A stretch of DNA of 64,000 bases, taken from positions 62,001 to 126,000 of the forward strand of contig CAWCPZ010000009.1 of NCBI GenBank assembly GCA_963797635.1, in the 5' to 3' direction. Origin of the DNA: JAOUEA01 sp963797635 (GTDB lineage: Bacteria; Actinomycetota; UBA4738; HRBIN12). Shown in pieces: positions 8,066-17,477 of the stretch (its first letter is position 1; every line of letters begins with the position of its first letter). The notes under the pieces were generated by a model. It was not told the DNA's origin. It searched no databases and saw nothing but the letters and a program-made list of their open reading frames with translations. Both the position numbers and the translations under genes were made by a program.

Positions 8066-9397
8066 AGACCGAACGCCTGCAGCAGGCCGCCGGTGGACCC
8101 GGGGTCGGTGGCCGAGGCTGCCTGCGTGCGACGAGCGGCGGAGCGGGAGAGCAGCGTCGGCATCGCCTCACCACCCACGGTGAGGCCCAGCTGTGCGCTC
8201 ACCCGCGACATGACGGGTTCGCCGGGGTCGGCTCCCGGCAGCACCAGGACCACGTTCGTCACGGCTCGTTCGCCGCCGGAGTCCGAGGGGTCGTTCACGA
8301 TGCCTTGGCCTTTCACCCACATCGTCGAACCGCCGCCCCCGTCCAGGTTCACGGCGTTCACGGCGCCGAGATCGCGGAGGTAGCCCGCGAACCCGATCAG
8401 GGTCATGCCCACCGACGAGCTCTTCCGGCCGTCGACGGTGACCAGCAGGATGTGTCCGTCGGCGGTGACGCCGATGCCGGTCCGCGGGTTGCGGGAGCAG
8501 AAGTAGGAGCTGCAGGTGTTCGCGACGTTCTTGCCGTCCTTGACCAGGATCGGCATCCCGCCGACCGAGTCCATCACGCCTTTCCATCCGAACGACCACT
8601 TCAGGCGGATGTGTTGACGCTTCTTCATCTCCTTGATCGCGACGGCGCCGGCGCCGCTCATCTTCGAGGAGAGCACGACGGTGCCGCTCCGCATGCCCAT
8701 GGGCGCCGCGAGGCATCGACGGCGTACCACGGTGTAGTCGCGCACCACGCCGACGCCGCTCTTGCCGAACAGCATCTTGCCTGCGGGCTTGAGGCGGACC
8801 GAGCAGGCGTCCGACGGGGGACGCTCGGCCTGCCCTCCGTACGCCGTGAAGGCCGCGATGCTCGCGCCCTTCGGAGCGCCGGTGTTCCATCCGGCGATCG
8901 AGAACGACCGCTTGGTGGCGACGTTCTTGCCGCTGCCAGCCACGCGTTCGGTGTCGATGTAGGCGGCGGACTCGTCCTGGGCGATCGCGAAGCTGGCCCC
9001 GTTCTGCAGACCGAGCTCCTTCAGGGCGCCGTCCTCGGCGAACGGGTGCAGCGGGCGGCCCGGGGAGACCGTGAAGTCACCGTTGATCGCCGCGAGCGCT
9101 CCGCGCGTGTCGCCGATCACGCTCGGTCGCGCGTAGGAACCGATCTCGCCGCCGGCCGTCGCGATGTCGATCGTGAGCGGCTTGGACGGATCGATCGTGA
9201 GCACCCGCAGGATCCACGGACCGGCGGGATCGGTGATCTTCGTCAGCGTCAACCCGGGCGCCAGGGTCTGGGTGGACGAGGTCCTGGCGGTATGCGGCGC
9301 TGGCGGTGGCCGAGGTGACCCCGGACGAGGCCACCGTGGCCAGCGTCACCCCCGTCGTCAGGGCCATCGCACAGGCGGTCGCCCGTATCCCTCGCAT
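8062..9397 (-). CDS. Secreted phosphodiester glycosidase-like (NAGPA/DUF2233) protein, one frameshift
   Basis: Exported protein with the NAGPA fold seen in phosphodiester glycosidases. The start at 9397 opens a typical signal peptide (MRGIRATACAMALTTG, then ASSGVTSATASAA); near 9285 the frame shifts by one base and continues to 8062. Family motifs are GALAAINGDF, GIGVTADGHILLVTVDGR and NAVNLDGGGGSTMW. The substrate is unknown; relatives act on cell-surface or spore polysaccharides. It is convergent with glcF. The break sits exactly after the signal peptide, so read literally the mature domain would lose its export signal. Confidence 0.75.
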
Positions 9398-9546
9398 GGA
9401 CTAGTCATCGGCGTTCGGGCCATCGACCTTGATGCACGAGGAAGCCCTGCGACGCAGCGATCCTTGCGCGTGGCTTGACCTTCCTGGCCACGGCTCCTAC
9501 GGTCGGAAGCGTCGGGAAGCGGCTTCCCCGGTTGGAGGACACCCCC

Positions 9547-10119
9547 ATGAGGTACATCAGCGTCGGCCGTCGGTTCGCCGCCCTGCTGCTCGATTGGATC
9601 ATCCTGCTCGTGGTGGCGATCCCGTTGGCCGAGATCCACTCCGGCAACGGCAGCGTCGAGATCTCGTGGCTGGGCTGGCGGTTCGCGCTGGCGTGGATCG
9701 CGGTCCCGCTGACCTACGTGGTGCTGTTCGAGTGGCTCGCCAGCGCCACGCCGGGCAAGTTCATGGTGGGCATCAGGGTGCGCAAGGACACCGGCGGCAG
9801 GATCGGGTTCGGTCAGTCGCTGGGCCGGAACGTCGCCCGCCTGATCGACGGCCTCCCCTACGTGATCCCCTACCTGGTCGGCGGCCTCGTCGTGCTCGGG
9901 TCCGACACCCGGCAGCGGCTCGGCGACCGCTGGGCCTCGACCGTGGTCATCGCGAAGGGAACGGACGCTGCGGGAGCGATCGCACCGCCGGCGCCGATGA
10001 CCGAGGAGCCGTGGACCGGACCACTGCCGCCGGCACCGCCCGGTTCGCTGACAGGTTCGCAGCCGACCGACCCGCACGTGGATGCGACGCCGACGCCGCC
10101 TCCCCCGCCGGAGGTCTGA
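9547..10119 (+). CDS. RDD-family membrane protein
   Basis: RDD proteins are small multi-pass membrane proteins named for conserved Arg-Asp-Asp residues. Here the first helix (FAALLLDWIILLVVAIPL) carries the characteristic buried Asp, and there are two or three more hydrophobic helices, with ATPGKFMVGIRV and GRNVARLIDGL as family segments. The last 50 residues are Pro/Thr-rich and probably cytoplasmic. ATG 9547 is preferred over an upstream in-frame start because GGAGG lies 8-12 bases before it and the RDD domain begins at residue 1. It converges with the next gene end to end. The function is not established. Confidence 0.75.
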   Translation: MRYISVGRRFAALLLDWIILLVVAIPLAEIHSGNGSVEISWLGWRFALAWIAVPLTYVVLFEWLASATPGKFMVGIRVRKDTGGRIGFGQSLGRNVARLIDGLPYVIPYLVGGLVVLGSDTRQRLGDRWASTVVIAKGTDAAGAIAPPAPMTEEPWTGPLPPAPPGSLTGSQPTDPHVDATPTPPPPPEV

Positions 10120-10626
10120 CTACCAGCGGGTGTCGGAGGCCGTGAGCGCTGCTCGCCCGGTGCAGGTGGTGCCCACGCCGTAGAGCGGGCTCTCCTCGGT
10201 GGTGGTGATCTTCAGGTAGAAGCAGGCGCCGGGGCGGGCGCTCACCGCCGCGGCCCAGGTGTCCTCGTCGGCGTACACGCTGACCTCGTTGACCCCGTCC
10301 GAGACCTCGTCAGGTCCCACCGCGACGAGCCGGCCTTCGTCCAGCCGCTCCAGGTTCATGCCGTCGGCGTTGGCTCCGGCGAACGAACCCGACGTGCTGC
10401 TGATCTTCAGGGCCGCCGACTGCGCCGCCCGGAGGTCGAACTGCGCGTGGCCGATCGTATTGGCGATGGGCCGGTTCGCGAAGATCTCCACGACCAACAC
10501 GATGGACCCGACCAGGATCGACCCGGCCACCAGCCAGAATCCGCGGTTCGACCTGCGAGGGGCGGGTTCGGCGTCGAACTCGAACTCGTGCTCGTAGGTC
10601 TCGAGGATCTCGTCGTCGTCATGCAC
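10120..10626 (-). CDS. Single-pass membrane protein with extracytoplasmic Cys-containing domain, paralogue of 17478-18044
   Basis: A 168-residue protein with an acidic cytoplasmic N-terminus, one transmembrane helix at about 30-48 (WLVAGSILVGSIVLVVEIF) and an outer domain. The C-terminus, WAAAVSARPGACFYLK...YGVGTTCTGRAALTASDTRW, ends on Trp. It aligns with the end of the protein at 17478-18044, which shares the two Cys, the CTG-x-AAL motif and the terminal Trp. The gene starts 9 bases after the coxE stop and is probably the last gene of the molybdenum hydroxylase operon. No known family is recognised; the two Cys could form a disulfide outside the cell. Confidence 0.65.
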   Translation of the reverse strand: MHDDDEILETYEHEFEFDAEPAPRRSNRGFWLVAGSILVGSIVLVVEIFANRPIANTIGHAQFDLRAAQSAALKISSTSGSFAGANADGMNLERLDEGRLVAVGPDEVSDGVNEVSVYADEDTWAAAVSARPGACFYLKITTTEESPLYGVGTTCTGRAALTASDTRW

Positions 10627-10635
10627 GCGAACAGC

Positions 10636-11838
10636 CTACCGCCGTCCGAGGCGCTTCTCTGCGCCGAGGACCCGGCCCAGGTGCTCGAGGCTCTCCAGGT
10701 TGTGCCCGGACAGGAACACGTCGACGCTGGGCAGCGCCGCCGCCATGCCGCGGGCGAGCGGTTCGTACCGCGGCGAGCCCTTCAGCGGGTTGACCCACAC
10801 CACCCGGTACGCGAGCCGGCGCAATCGGGCCATCTGCGCGGCGAGGAGTTCGGGGTCGCCGCGCTCGAGCCCGTCGGAACACAGCACCACGACGGCACCG
10901 CGGAGCGCCGCCCGCTGACTCCACCCGTCCAGCAACGTCTTGAGGCTCTCGCCGATGCGCGTGCCGCCTTCCCAGTCCTCGACCTGCGCACCGATCTCGG
11001 CGAGGGCGCGATCGGGATCCTTCGTCCGCAGCGTCCGGGTGACGCGCGTGAGCCGCGTGCCGAACACGAACGTCTCGACGCGCCGGCCGGCAGCCATCGC
11101 GGCGTACGCGAACTGCATCAGCGCCCGCGAGTACGGCGCCATGGACCCGCTGATGTCCAGGATGAGCACGAGCGGGCGGTTGCGTGTGGTGCGGTCGCGC
11201 CAGGCCCGGTCGAACGGTTCCCCCTGGGTGCGCAGCGACCGGCGCAGCGTCCGCCGGACGTCGAACCGGGCCCCCTTGGCCGAGGGCCGGGTCCGGCGGG
11301 TGCGCTCACGGGGCACGCTGATCGTGAGCGCCCGCACCATGGCCCACACCCGGGCGCGCTCGTCCTCGGTGAGCTGGCCGAACGATTTCGTCCGCAGCAC
11401 CTCGTTGCCGCTCGCCACGATCCGGATCGAGCTCTCGCCGTCGGTCTCCTCCTCGTCGTCCTCGGGGCCGAGGTTGTGCCATTCGGCGGCCGTGGACCCG
11501 ACGGTGACCTCGAGACCATCGGGCTCGTCCCCCCAGTCGAACGACGGCTCGCTGCCGACGGCGGGGAGCGAGAGTTCGATCGCCAGTTCCCCGTTGGCGC
11601 CCAGGGAGCGGTACCAGTCGTCGAACGCCAGGTCGTAGGTCGCGAGGTCGTCACGGCGCGCCACCAGCGACGTCCGGCCGGCCCAATAGAGCGACGTGCG
11701 GTCGGTCAGTCCCAACGCCGCCACCGCGCGGACGAACGTGAGGATGCGCCCGGTGCCCACGGGCAATCCCCGCGCGCGGAGCTCGCGGCCGAACGCGACG
11801 AGCTGGGGAACCGGACCGGACGAGACGGTGTCAGCCAT
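10636..11838 (-). CDS. coxE: CoxE-like von Willebrand factor A protein
   Basis: VWA-domain protein of the CoxE family, about 400 residues. The MIDAS metal-binding motif DISGSMAPYSRA lies in the centre, and FVFGTRLTRVTRTL and VLCSDGLERGD are in the C-terminal half. With the MoxR-type ATPase CoxD, such proteins assist maturation of the Mo/Cu site of CO dehydrogenases and related molybdenum hydroxylases. ATG 11838 overlaps the end of coxD by 8 bases, an arrangement suggesting coupling; ATG 11847 is an alternative. It could mature either hydroxylase encoded nearby. Confidence 0.85.
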   Translation of the reverse strand: MADTVSSGPVPQLVAFGRELRARGLPVGTGRILTFVRAVAALGLTDRTSLYWAGRTSLVARRDDLATYDLAFDDWYRSLGANGELAIELSLPAVGSEPSFDWGDEPDGLEVTVGSTAAEWHNLGPEDDEEETDGESSIRIVASGNEVLRTKSFGQLTEDERARVWAMVRALTISVPRERTRRTRPSAKGARFDVRRTLRRSLRTQGEPFDRAWRDRTTRNRPLVLILDISGSMAPYSRALMQFAYAAMAAGRRVETFVFGTRLTRVTRTLRTKDPDRALAEIGAQVEDWEGGTRIGESLKTLLDGWSQRAALRGAVVVLCSDGLERGDPELLAAQMARLRRLAYRVVWVNPLKGSPRYEPLARGMAAALPSVDVFLSGHNLESLEHLGRVLGAEKRLGRR

Positions 11839-12724
11839 CGACGGCATCGGCGCCGACGACCTGTGAGAGCCGGCTCGTCACGAGCTCCTGATCCTCGTGG
11901 TCCTTCACGACGGAGCCGAGCGTGTCGGCGGCGAGCGGTTCGGTGAGGCGGTCGGCCCCCAGGAAGGCGAGCGCGTTGGCCCAGTCGATCGTTTCGGCCA
12001 CGCCGGGCAGCTTCGCCAGGTCCATCTCGCGGAGCCGGGCGACCGCCTCGGCGACGTCGCGGGCCAGCGCCTCGGTGACGTGCGGCGCGCGCGTCCGCAC
12101 GATGTCGACCTCTCGCTCGAGCGCGGGGTGATCGATCCAGTGGTACAGGCAGCGGCGCTTCAACGCGTCGTGCAGCTCGCGCGTGCGGTTCGACGTGATG
12201 ATCACCGCCGGCGGCGTCTCGGCGCCGACACGGCCCACCTCGGGGATCGTGACCGCGAACTCGCTGAGGATCTCGAGCAGGAACGCCTCGAACTCGTCGT
12301 CGGCGCGGTCGAGTTCGTCCACCAGCAACACCGCGCGATCGCCCGCACGGATCGCCGCCAGCAACGGTCGCTGCACCAGGAACTCCTCGGCGAACAGGTC
12401 CTCGACGTGGGTCGCGGCGTCGCCGGCATCCATGGCGCGCACCGCGATCAGCTGGCGCGAGTAGTTCCATTCGTAGAGGGCCTGCGAGGCGTCGATGCCC
12501 TCGTAGCACTGCAGACGGATCAGCTCGCGGTCGAGCAGGGTGGAGAGCGTCTTGGCCACCTCGGTCTTGCCCACCCCCGCCTCGCCTTCGAGCAGCAACG
12601 GCTTGCCGAGCGACAGCGAGAGGTAGATCGCGGTGGCGAGGCCGCGGTCGGCCAGGTAGGAGTGCTCGCGCAAGGCGGCATCGAGTTGGTCGACCGAACC
12701 CAGGGGCGAAGGACGCTCGGGCAT
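11831..12724 (-). CDS. coxD: CoxD-like MoxR-family AAA+ ATPase
   Basis: AAA+ ATPase of 297 residues acting as a metalloenzyme maturation chaperone together with the VWA protein CoxE. It shows Walker A (LLLEGEAGVGKTEVAKTL), Walker B (AVLLVDELDRAD) and the sensor region VIITSNRTRELHDALKRR. In the Oligotropha carboxidovorans system CoxD helps build the CuSMoO2 cluster. Here it sits downstream of a non-form-I hydroxylase and an MscS gene rather than in the form I cluster 6 kb away. Confidence 0.88.
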   Translation of the reverse strand: MPERPSPLGSVDQLDAALREHSYLADRGLATAIYLSLSLGKPLLLEGEAGVGKTEVAKTLSTLLDRELIRLQCYEGIDASQALYEWNYSRQLIAVRAMDAGDAATHVEDLFAEEFLVQRPLLAAIRAGDRAVLLVDELDRADDEFEAFLLEILSEFAVTIPEVGRVGAETPPAVIITSNRTRELHDALKRRCLYHWIDHPALEREVDIVRTRAPHVTEALARDVAEAVARLREMDLAKLPGVAETIDWANALAFLGADRLTEPLAADTLGSVVKDHEDQELVTSRLSQVVGADAVDG

Positions 12725-12774
12725 CGGCTCATGCTAGCGGGTCACCGGCGAACGGCGCCCACGCGGGCGAGCGG

Positions 12775-13662
12775 CTAGAGGCCGACGCCTGGGGCGTGCG
12801 TCGGCGTAGGAGGCGCCCCCGCGATCGGCGGCACGGCGATCCCGTTCTCGGTGATGCAGGTCGTCACGCGAGCGCGGAGGGTGCGCTCGGCCTCGAGGCG
12901 ATGGTTCGGCAGGGTATCGGCGACGGCGCGGATCACCTGGGCGGTGTCGGTGAGCTGGGTGACCCCGAGGACCTTGGGCGGGTCGCGGAGCCAATCCTTC
13001 AAGGGCTCCTCGACGGCCATCTGGGCGAACAGCGCATCCAACACCGTGCGCACGCGCTCGGGATCCTCGGTGAGCGCGACCCGGACGTCCACGATCGCAC
13101 GACCCCATCCGCGCGTCTTGTTGCTGGTGACCTGGATCGACCCGTTCGGCACCGTGCTGAGCGTGCCGTCGTACTGCCGCACGATCGTGACGCGGAGCGT
13201 GAGGCCCTCGACCGTGCCGGTCACCGGCCCACCCTCGGTCTGCAGTTCGAGCACGTCGCCCACGTCGAATTGGCCCTCGAGGGCGATGAACAGTCCGGCC
13301 AGGGTGTCCTTCACCACGGTCTGTGCCCCGAAGCCGAGGGCGACGCCGAGGACGCCCGCGCTCGCGAACAGCGGGCCGAGCGGCACGCCCATCTCGGACA
13401 TGAGCACCAACAGCACCGTGACCCAGGCCACGATCTGCACCGTGCCGGCGATCAGGCCGATCACCGTGGCACGCCGGCGTGCCGGACGCGCGGTGGCGGG
13501 ATCCTTCTCGGCCTCGGCCGCCTTGCGTCCCGCCCGGCGGCTCCACAGCTTCGTGGCGACGGTGACGACGACGGCCATCGCCACGGCGATGCCCGTGCCG
13601 AACGCGACCTCGCGCCACCAATCGGCCGAGAACTTGTCGGTGACCTGCGCCAGGAACATCAT
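12775..13662 (-). CDS. MscS-family mechanosensitive ion channel
   Basis: Small MscS-type channel of 295 residues. There is a TM helix near the N-terminus, two further helices (LIAGTVQIVAWVTVLLVL and the pore-lining region GPLFASAGVLGVALGFGAQTVVKD), then the beta domain (FDVGDVLELQTEGGPVTG). The GFGAQ segment is the conserved start of the pore-exit region. It lies in line between coxM (39 bases away) and coxD, an unusual position for an osmotic safety valve and possibly only a passenger in the operon. Confidence 0.9.
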   Translation of the reverse strand: MMFLAQVTDKFSADWWREVAFGTGIAVAMAVVVTVATKLWSRRAGRKAAEAEKDPATARPARRRATVIGLIAGTVQIVAWVTVLLVLMSEMGVPLGPLFASAGVLGVALGFGAQTVVKDTLAGLFIALEGQFDVGDVLELQTEGGPVTGTVEGLTLRVTIVRQYDGTLSTVPNGSIQVTSNKTRGWGRAIVDVRVALTEDPERVRTVLDALFAQMAVEEPLKDWLRDPPKVLGVTQLTDTAQVIRAVADTLPNHRLEAERTLRARVTTCITENGIAVPPIAGAPPTPTHAPGVGL

Positions 13663-13701
13663 GCGGGCGACCTTAGCAAGCCGCTCGCCGTGCTCGACGC
13701 G

Positions 13702-14523
13702 CTAGCCCAGTGCCTCCTCGAGCGCCCGTCGTACGAGCACCTTCGACAGTTCCCGCCGGTACTCGGCGCTGCCGAAGGCGTCGGACGGAGGGGCGGTGCC
13801 CTCGTCGGCACGCTGGGCCGCGGTCGCCGGATCGGCGCCGCCGGCCAACGCTTCCTCGACCCCGGTCGCCCGGATCGGGGTCTCCCCCATGTTCGTGAGC
13901 GTGACGGCGGCCGAGCCGTTCTGCTGGACCGCGGCCACCCCCACGAGCGCCCAGTCGATCGCCCGCCGGTTGAACTTCAGGTAGCTCCATCCGCCGGAGG
14001 TCTTCGGCACGCGCACCTCGACCAGCACCTCGTTGGGCTGCAGGTCGGCCGTGAACAACCCCTGGAAGAAGTCGGCGGCCGCCACCGTCCTCGACTGCCC
14101 GCCGGCACTGCGGACCACCATCTGTGCGCCGAGCGCGAGCATCACCGTGGGCATGTCCGAGGCCGGGTCCGAGTGGGCGACCGCGCCGCCGATCGTGCCC
14201 ATGTGCCGGACCTGTGGGTCACCGATCTGGCTGGCGGCATCCGCCACGATCGGGCAGGACGCCTGCAGCAGCTCGCTGTTCGCCACGTCCTGGTGGCGGG
14301 TGAGCGCGCCGATCGCGATGACGTCGTCGTCCTCGCGGACGTACGACAGGTCACCGATGCGGCCGATGTCGACCAGCAACGAGGGCTGGGCGAACCGCAC
14401 CTTCATCAACGGCAGGAGCGAGTGGCCACCGGCGAGGATCTTCGCGTCCTCGCTCGAGCCCAGCAGCTCGATCGCGTGGTCGACGGACTCGGCGCGGGCG
14501 TACTCGAAGGGAGCCGGGATCAT
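13702..14523 (-). CDS. coxM: Molybdenum hydroxylase FAD subunit (CoxM type)
   Basis: Medium, FAD-binding subunit of a xanthine oxidase-family enzyme, 273 residues. FAD-binding motifs AGGHSLLPLMK (AGGxS) and MGTIGGAVAHSDPASD (TIGGN-like) are visible. It passes electrons from the [2Fe-2S] small subunit to the acceptor. The ATG overlaps the stop of coxL (ATGA). It forms a complete set with the CoxL and CoxS proteins encoded directly upstream. Confidence 0.9.
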   Translation of the reverse strand: MIPAPFEYARAESVDHAIELLGSSEDAKILAGGHSLLPLMKVRFAQPSLLVDIGRIGDLSYVREDDDVIAIGALTRHQDVANSELLQASCPIVADAASQIGDPQVRHMGTIGGAVAHSDPASDMPTVMLALGAQMVVRSAGGQSRTVAAADFFQGLFTADLQPNEVLVEVRVPKTSGGWSYLKFNRRAIDWALVGVAAVQQNGSAAVTLTNMGETPIRATGVEEALAGGADPATAAQRADEGTAPPSDAFGSAEYRRELSKVLVRRALEEALG

Positions 14524-16877
14524 GCCGCACCTCCTCGCGCGTCCTGGATAGCTCGCCAGACCCGCTCGGGCGACGCCGGCTTGCCCACCTCGGTCACGCC
14601 GAGGTGGGAGAGCGCGTCCACCACCGCGTTGATCACCGCGGGCGGCGAGGCGATCGTGCCGGCCTCGCCGATCCCCTTCACGCCCAGCGGGTTCGTGGTG
14701 GAGGGTGTCTCCTGGCTGTTGTCGGTGATGATCGCGGGGATCTCCACCGCCGTGGGCACCAGGTACTGGGTCATCGACGACGTGGTCAGGTTGCCACCTT
14801 CGTCGTAGATCGCTTCCTCGTAGAGCGCCTCGGCCACGCCTTGGGCGACGCCGCCGTGCACCTGACCCTCCACGATCATCGGGTTGATCACCGTGCCGCA
14901 GTCGTCGACGGCGATGTACTTCACGATGTCGGTGGCGCCGGTCTCGGTGTCGACCTCGACGACCGCGATGTGCGCCCCCGACGGCCAGGTGAAGTTGGGC
15001 GGGTCGTAGACGGCCGTGGCGTTGAGGTGGGGCTCCACCCCGGCCGGCAGGTCGTGGGCGTGCCACGCACTCACCGCGAGGTCGGGGATCGTGCGCGCCT
15101 TGTCGGGCGCGCCCTTCACCCGGTAGGAACCGTCGGCCCATTCGAGGTCGTCCTCGCTCACCTCGAGTTCGTGCGCGGCGATCGTGCGCGCCTTCTCCTT
15201 GATCTTCTCCATCGCGAAGTGCAGCGCCACGCCGCCGACCGACAGCGAACGGGAGCCGTAGGTGTCCATGCCCAGCGGCGTGATCGCGGTGTCGCCGTGC
15301 AGCACCTCGACCTTGTCCGGGTCGACGCCGAGCCCGTCGGCCACGATCTGCGACCAGCTGGTCTCGTGCCCCTGACCGTGCGGCGACGTGCCGGTCTTCA
15401 CGATGACACCGCCGCCGGGTGTGCATTCGATCGTGGCGCCGTCCCATCCGCCCGCGGCATAGCGCAGCGCGCCAAGGATGTTCGACGGCGCCAGGCCGCA
15501 CATCTCGATGTAGGTGCTGAGACCGATGCCGAGCTGCTTCGTGTCACCGCGGTCGCGGCGAGCCTGCTGCTCCTTGCGGACCTCGTCGTACGCGCTCAGT
15601 TCCAGCGCCTTGTCGAGCAGCGGCTCGTAGTTGCCGCTGTCGACGTTGAGGCCGCAGATCGAGGTGGTCGCCTCGTCGAACGGCGGGTGGAAGTTCATGC
15701 GCCGCACGTCCGCGGGGTCCTTGCCGATCTTCCTGGCGAACGCGTCGACGAGACGCTCCAGGACGTAGGTGGCCTCGGGCCGGCCGGCGCCGCGATAGGC
15801 GTCGGTGGGCGTGCAGTTCGTGACGATGCCCCGGAACTCATACCAGTACGACTCGGGCCTGTATGGGCCCATGTAGACCCAGGCGCCCAGCTCGGGGATC
15901 CCGGGCGTGAGCAGTTGGAAGTAGGCGCCCATGTCGGCGAGCTCGACGAACTTGACGCCGAGGATCATGCCGTCCTCGGTGCCGGCCAGCGTGCAGTCGT
16001 GCGTCACGCCGCGGCCGTGGATCGTGGCGACGTAGTTCTCCTGGCGGCCCTCGATCCACTTCACCGGGCGACCCGACCGCTTGGCCAGGGCACACGCGAG
16101 CGCTTCCTCGGCATAGACGTTGAGCTTGGAACCGAACCCGCCACCGACGTCGGGGGCGATCACGCGGAACTTCGGCTCCTCGATGCCCACCACGCCCGCC
16201 AGCGTCACCTTCGCGATGTGCGGGATCTGGGTGGCGCTCACCAAGGTCCACTCGTCCATCGCCCCGACGCCGTAGGCGAGGCAGCCCCGAGGCTCCATCG
16301 CGTTCGGGATCAGTCGTGGCTGGTCGTAGGTCTCCTGCACGATCACCGGCGCCGACTCGAAGATGTCCTGGTCGCCCGCGCCGCCGTGGCTCCAGTGCAC
16401 GACCACGTTGGTGCCGAGGTCGTCGTGGATGATCACCTCGTCCTTGGCGGCTTCGCGGAGGTCGGTGACCGCCTTGAGCTCGGAGGCCTCGATCGAGACC
16501 ATCTCGGCGGCGTCCTCTGCCTGCTCTCGTGTCTCGGCCAACACCACCGCCACGGCGTCGCCGGCGAACCGGATCTTGTCGGTGGCGAGCGGGTAGTGCA
16601 CCGGGATCTTGATGTCCTCGGTGATGGGCCACACGAACGGCAGCGCGCCCAGGCTCAGGTCCTTGCCGGTGTAGACGCCGACGACGCCCGGCATCGAAGC
16701 CGCCGCGCTCGTGTCGACCGAGTTGATCGTGGCGTGCACGTAGGGCGGGCGAACCATCGCCATCCACAGCATGCCCGGCATCGTGAAGTTGTCGATGAAC
16801 CGTGCCTGTCCGGTCAGCAGGTCGCCGTCTTCCTTGCGCAGGACCGGCTGGCCGATGAACGTCTCGGTTGCGACCAT
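14520..16877 (-). CDS. coxL: Molybdenum hydroxylase large subunit, AYRGAGR (form II / CoxL-like) type
   Basis: Molybdopterin-binding catalytic subunit of 785 residues. Near the middle it has AYRGAGRPEATYVLERL; the Cys that holds Cu in true form I CO dehydrogenase is replaced by Gly. Other conserved features are VGGGFGSKLNVYAEE, the TSPHGQGHETSW Q-loop and GIGEAGTIASPPAVI with the catalytic Glu. The sequence supports a carbon-hydroxylating enzyme acting on an unknown aldehyde, purine-like or aromatic substrate rather than CO. It lies 13 bases downstream of the small-subunit gene and overlaps coxM by an ATGA. Confidence 0.9.
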   Translation of the reverse strand: MVATETFIGQPVLRKEDGDLLTGQARFIDNFTMPGMLWMAMVRPPYVHATINSVDTSAAASMPGVVGVYTGKDLSLGALPFVWPITEDIKIPVHYPLATDKIRFAGDAVAVVLAETREQAEDAAEMVSIEASELKAVTDLREAAKDEVIIHDDLGTNVVVHWSHGGAGDQDIFESAPVIVQETYDQPRLIPNAMEPRGCLAYGVGAMDEWTLVSATQIPHIAKVTLAGVVGIEEPKFRVIAPDVGGGFGSKLNVYAEEALACALAKRSGRPVKWIEGRQENYVATIHGRGVTHDCTLAGTEDGMILGVKFVELADMGAYFQLLTPGIPELGAWVYMGPYRPESYWYEFRGIVTNCTPTDAYRGAGRPEATYVLERLVDAFARKIGKDPADVRRMNFHPPFDEATTSICGLNVDSGNYEPLLDKALELSAYDEVRKEQQARRDRGDTKQLGIGLSTYIEMCGLAPSNILGALRYAAGGWDGATIECTPGGGVIVKTGTSPHGQGHETSWSQIVADGLGVDPDKVEVLHGDTAITPLGMDTYGSRSLSVGGVALHFAMEKIKEKARTIAAHELEVSEDDLEWADGSYRVKGAPDKARTIPDLAVSAWHAHDLPAGVEPHLNATAVYDPPNFTWPSGAHIAVVEVDTETGATDIVKYIAVDDCGTVINPMIVEGQVHGGVAQGVAEALYEEAIYDEGGNLTTSSMTQYLVPTAVEIPAIITDNSQETPSTTNPLGVKGIGEAGTIASPPAVINAVVDALSHLGVTEVGKPASPERVWRAIQDARGGAA

Positions 16878-16890
16878 CTCCGCTCCCCCC

Positions 16891-17367
16891 TCAGGCCTTT
16901 GCGCCGCTCATGGAACCGGCGGCATCCAGGATCGACTTGACGATGTTCTGATAGCCCGTGCAGCGACAGAGGTTGCCCTCGAGCGACTCGCGGACCTCCT
17001 CCTCGGTGGGTGCGGGGTTCTCCTTCAGATAGCTCGCCGCCGCCATGATCATGCCTGGTGTGCAATACCCACACTGCAGACCGTGGTTGCGGTGGAACGC
17101 CTCCTGCAGCGGGTGCAGCGTGTCGCCGTCGGCCATCGCCTCGATCGTGGTGACCGCACGGCCATCGGCCTGGGCGGTCAACATCGTGCAGGACTTCACG
17201 GACTCACCGTCCACCATCACCGTGCATGAACCGCATGTGGACGTGTCACATCCCACGTTGGTGCCGGTGAGCCCGAGGGTCTCTCGGAGGAAGTAGACCA
17301 AGAGCGTGCGGGCCTCGACGTCGGCCTCGCGTTGCTCCCCGTTCACGGTCACGGAGACATGCGTCAC
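16891..17367 (-). CDS. coxS: Molybdenum hydroxylase [2Fe-2S] subunit (CoxS type)
   Basis: Small iron-sulfur subunit, 158 residues. The N-terminal plant-type [2Fe-2S] cluster motif is CDTSTCGSCTV with a further Cys in KSCTML. The C-terminal cluster is bound by QCGYCTPGM and CRCTGYQNIV. The GTG start at 17367 follows GAAGGAGGG. It is the first catalytic-subunit gene of the minus-strand operon, with the membrane-anchored paralogue gene 110 bases upstream. Confidence 0.92.
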   Translation of the reverse strand: MTHVSVTVNGEQREADVEARTLLVYFLRETLGLTGTNVGCDTSTCGSCTVMVDGESVKSCTMLTAQADGRAVTTIEAMADGDTLHPLQEAFHRNHGLQCGYCTPGMIMAAASYLKENPAPTEEEVRESLEGNLCRCTGYQNIVKSILDAAGSMSGAKA

Positions 17368-17477
17368 GGCAGGAACCCTCCTTCACGAAGAGCGCAGGTG
17401 TGCAGATGAGGCGGGAGTCTAGTCCCGGTGTGGGGAACGCGCGAACCGATGTGCCGCAGCGACGTCGGCGGCTCAGG

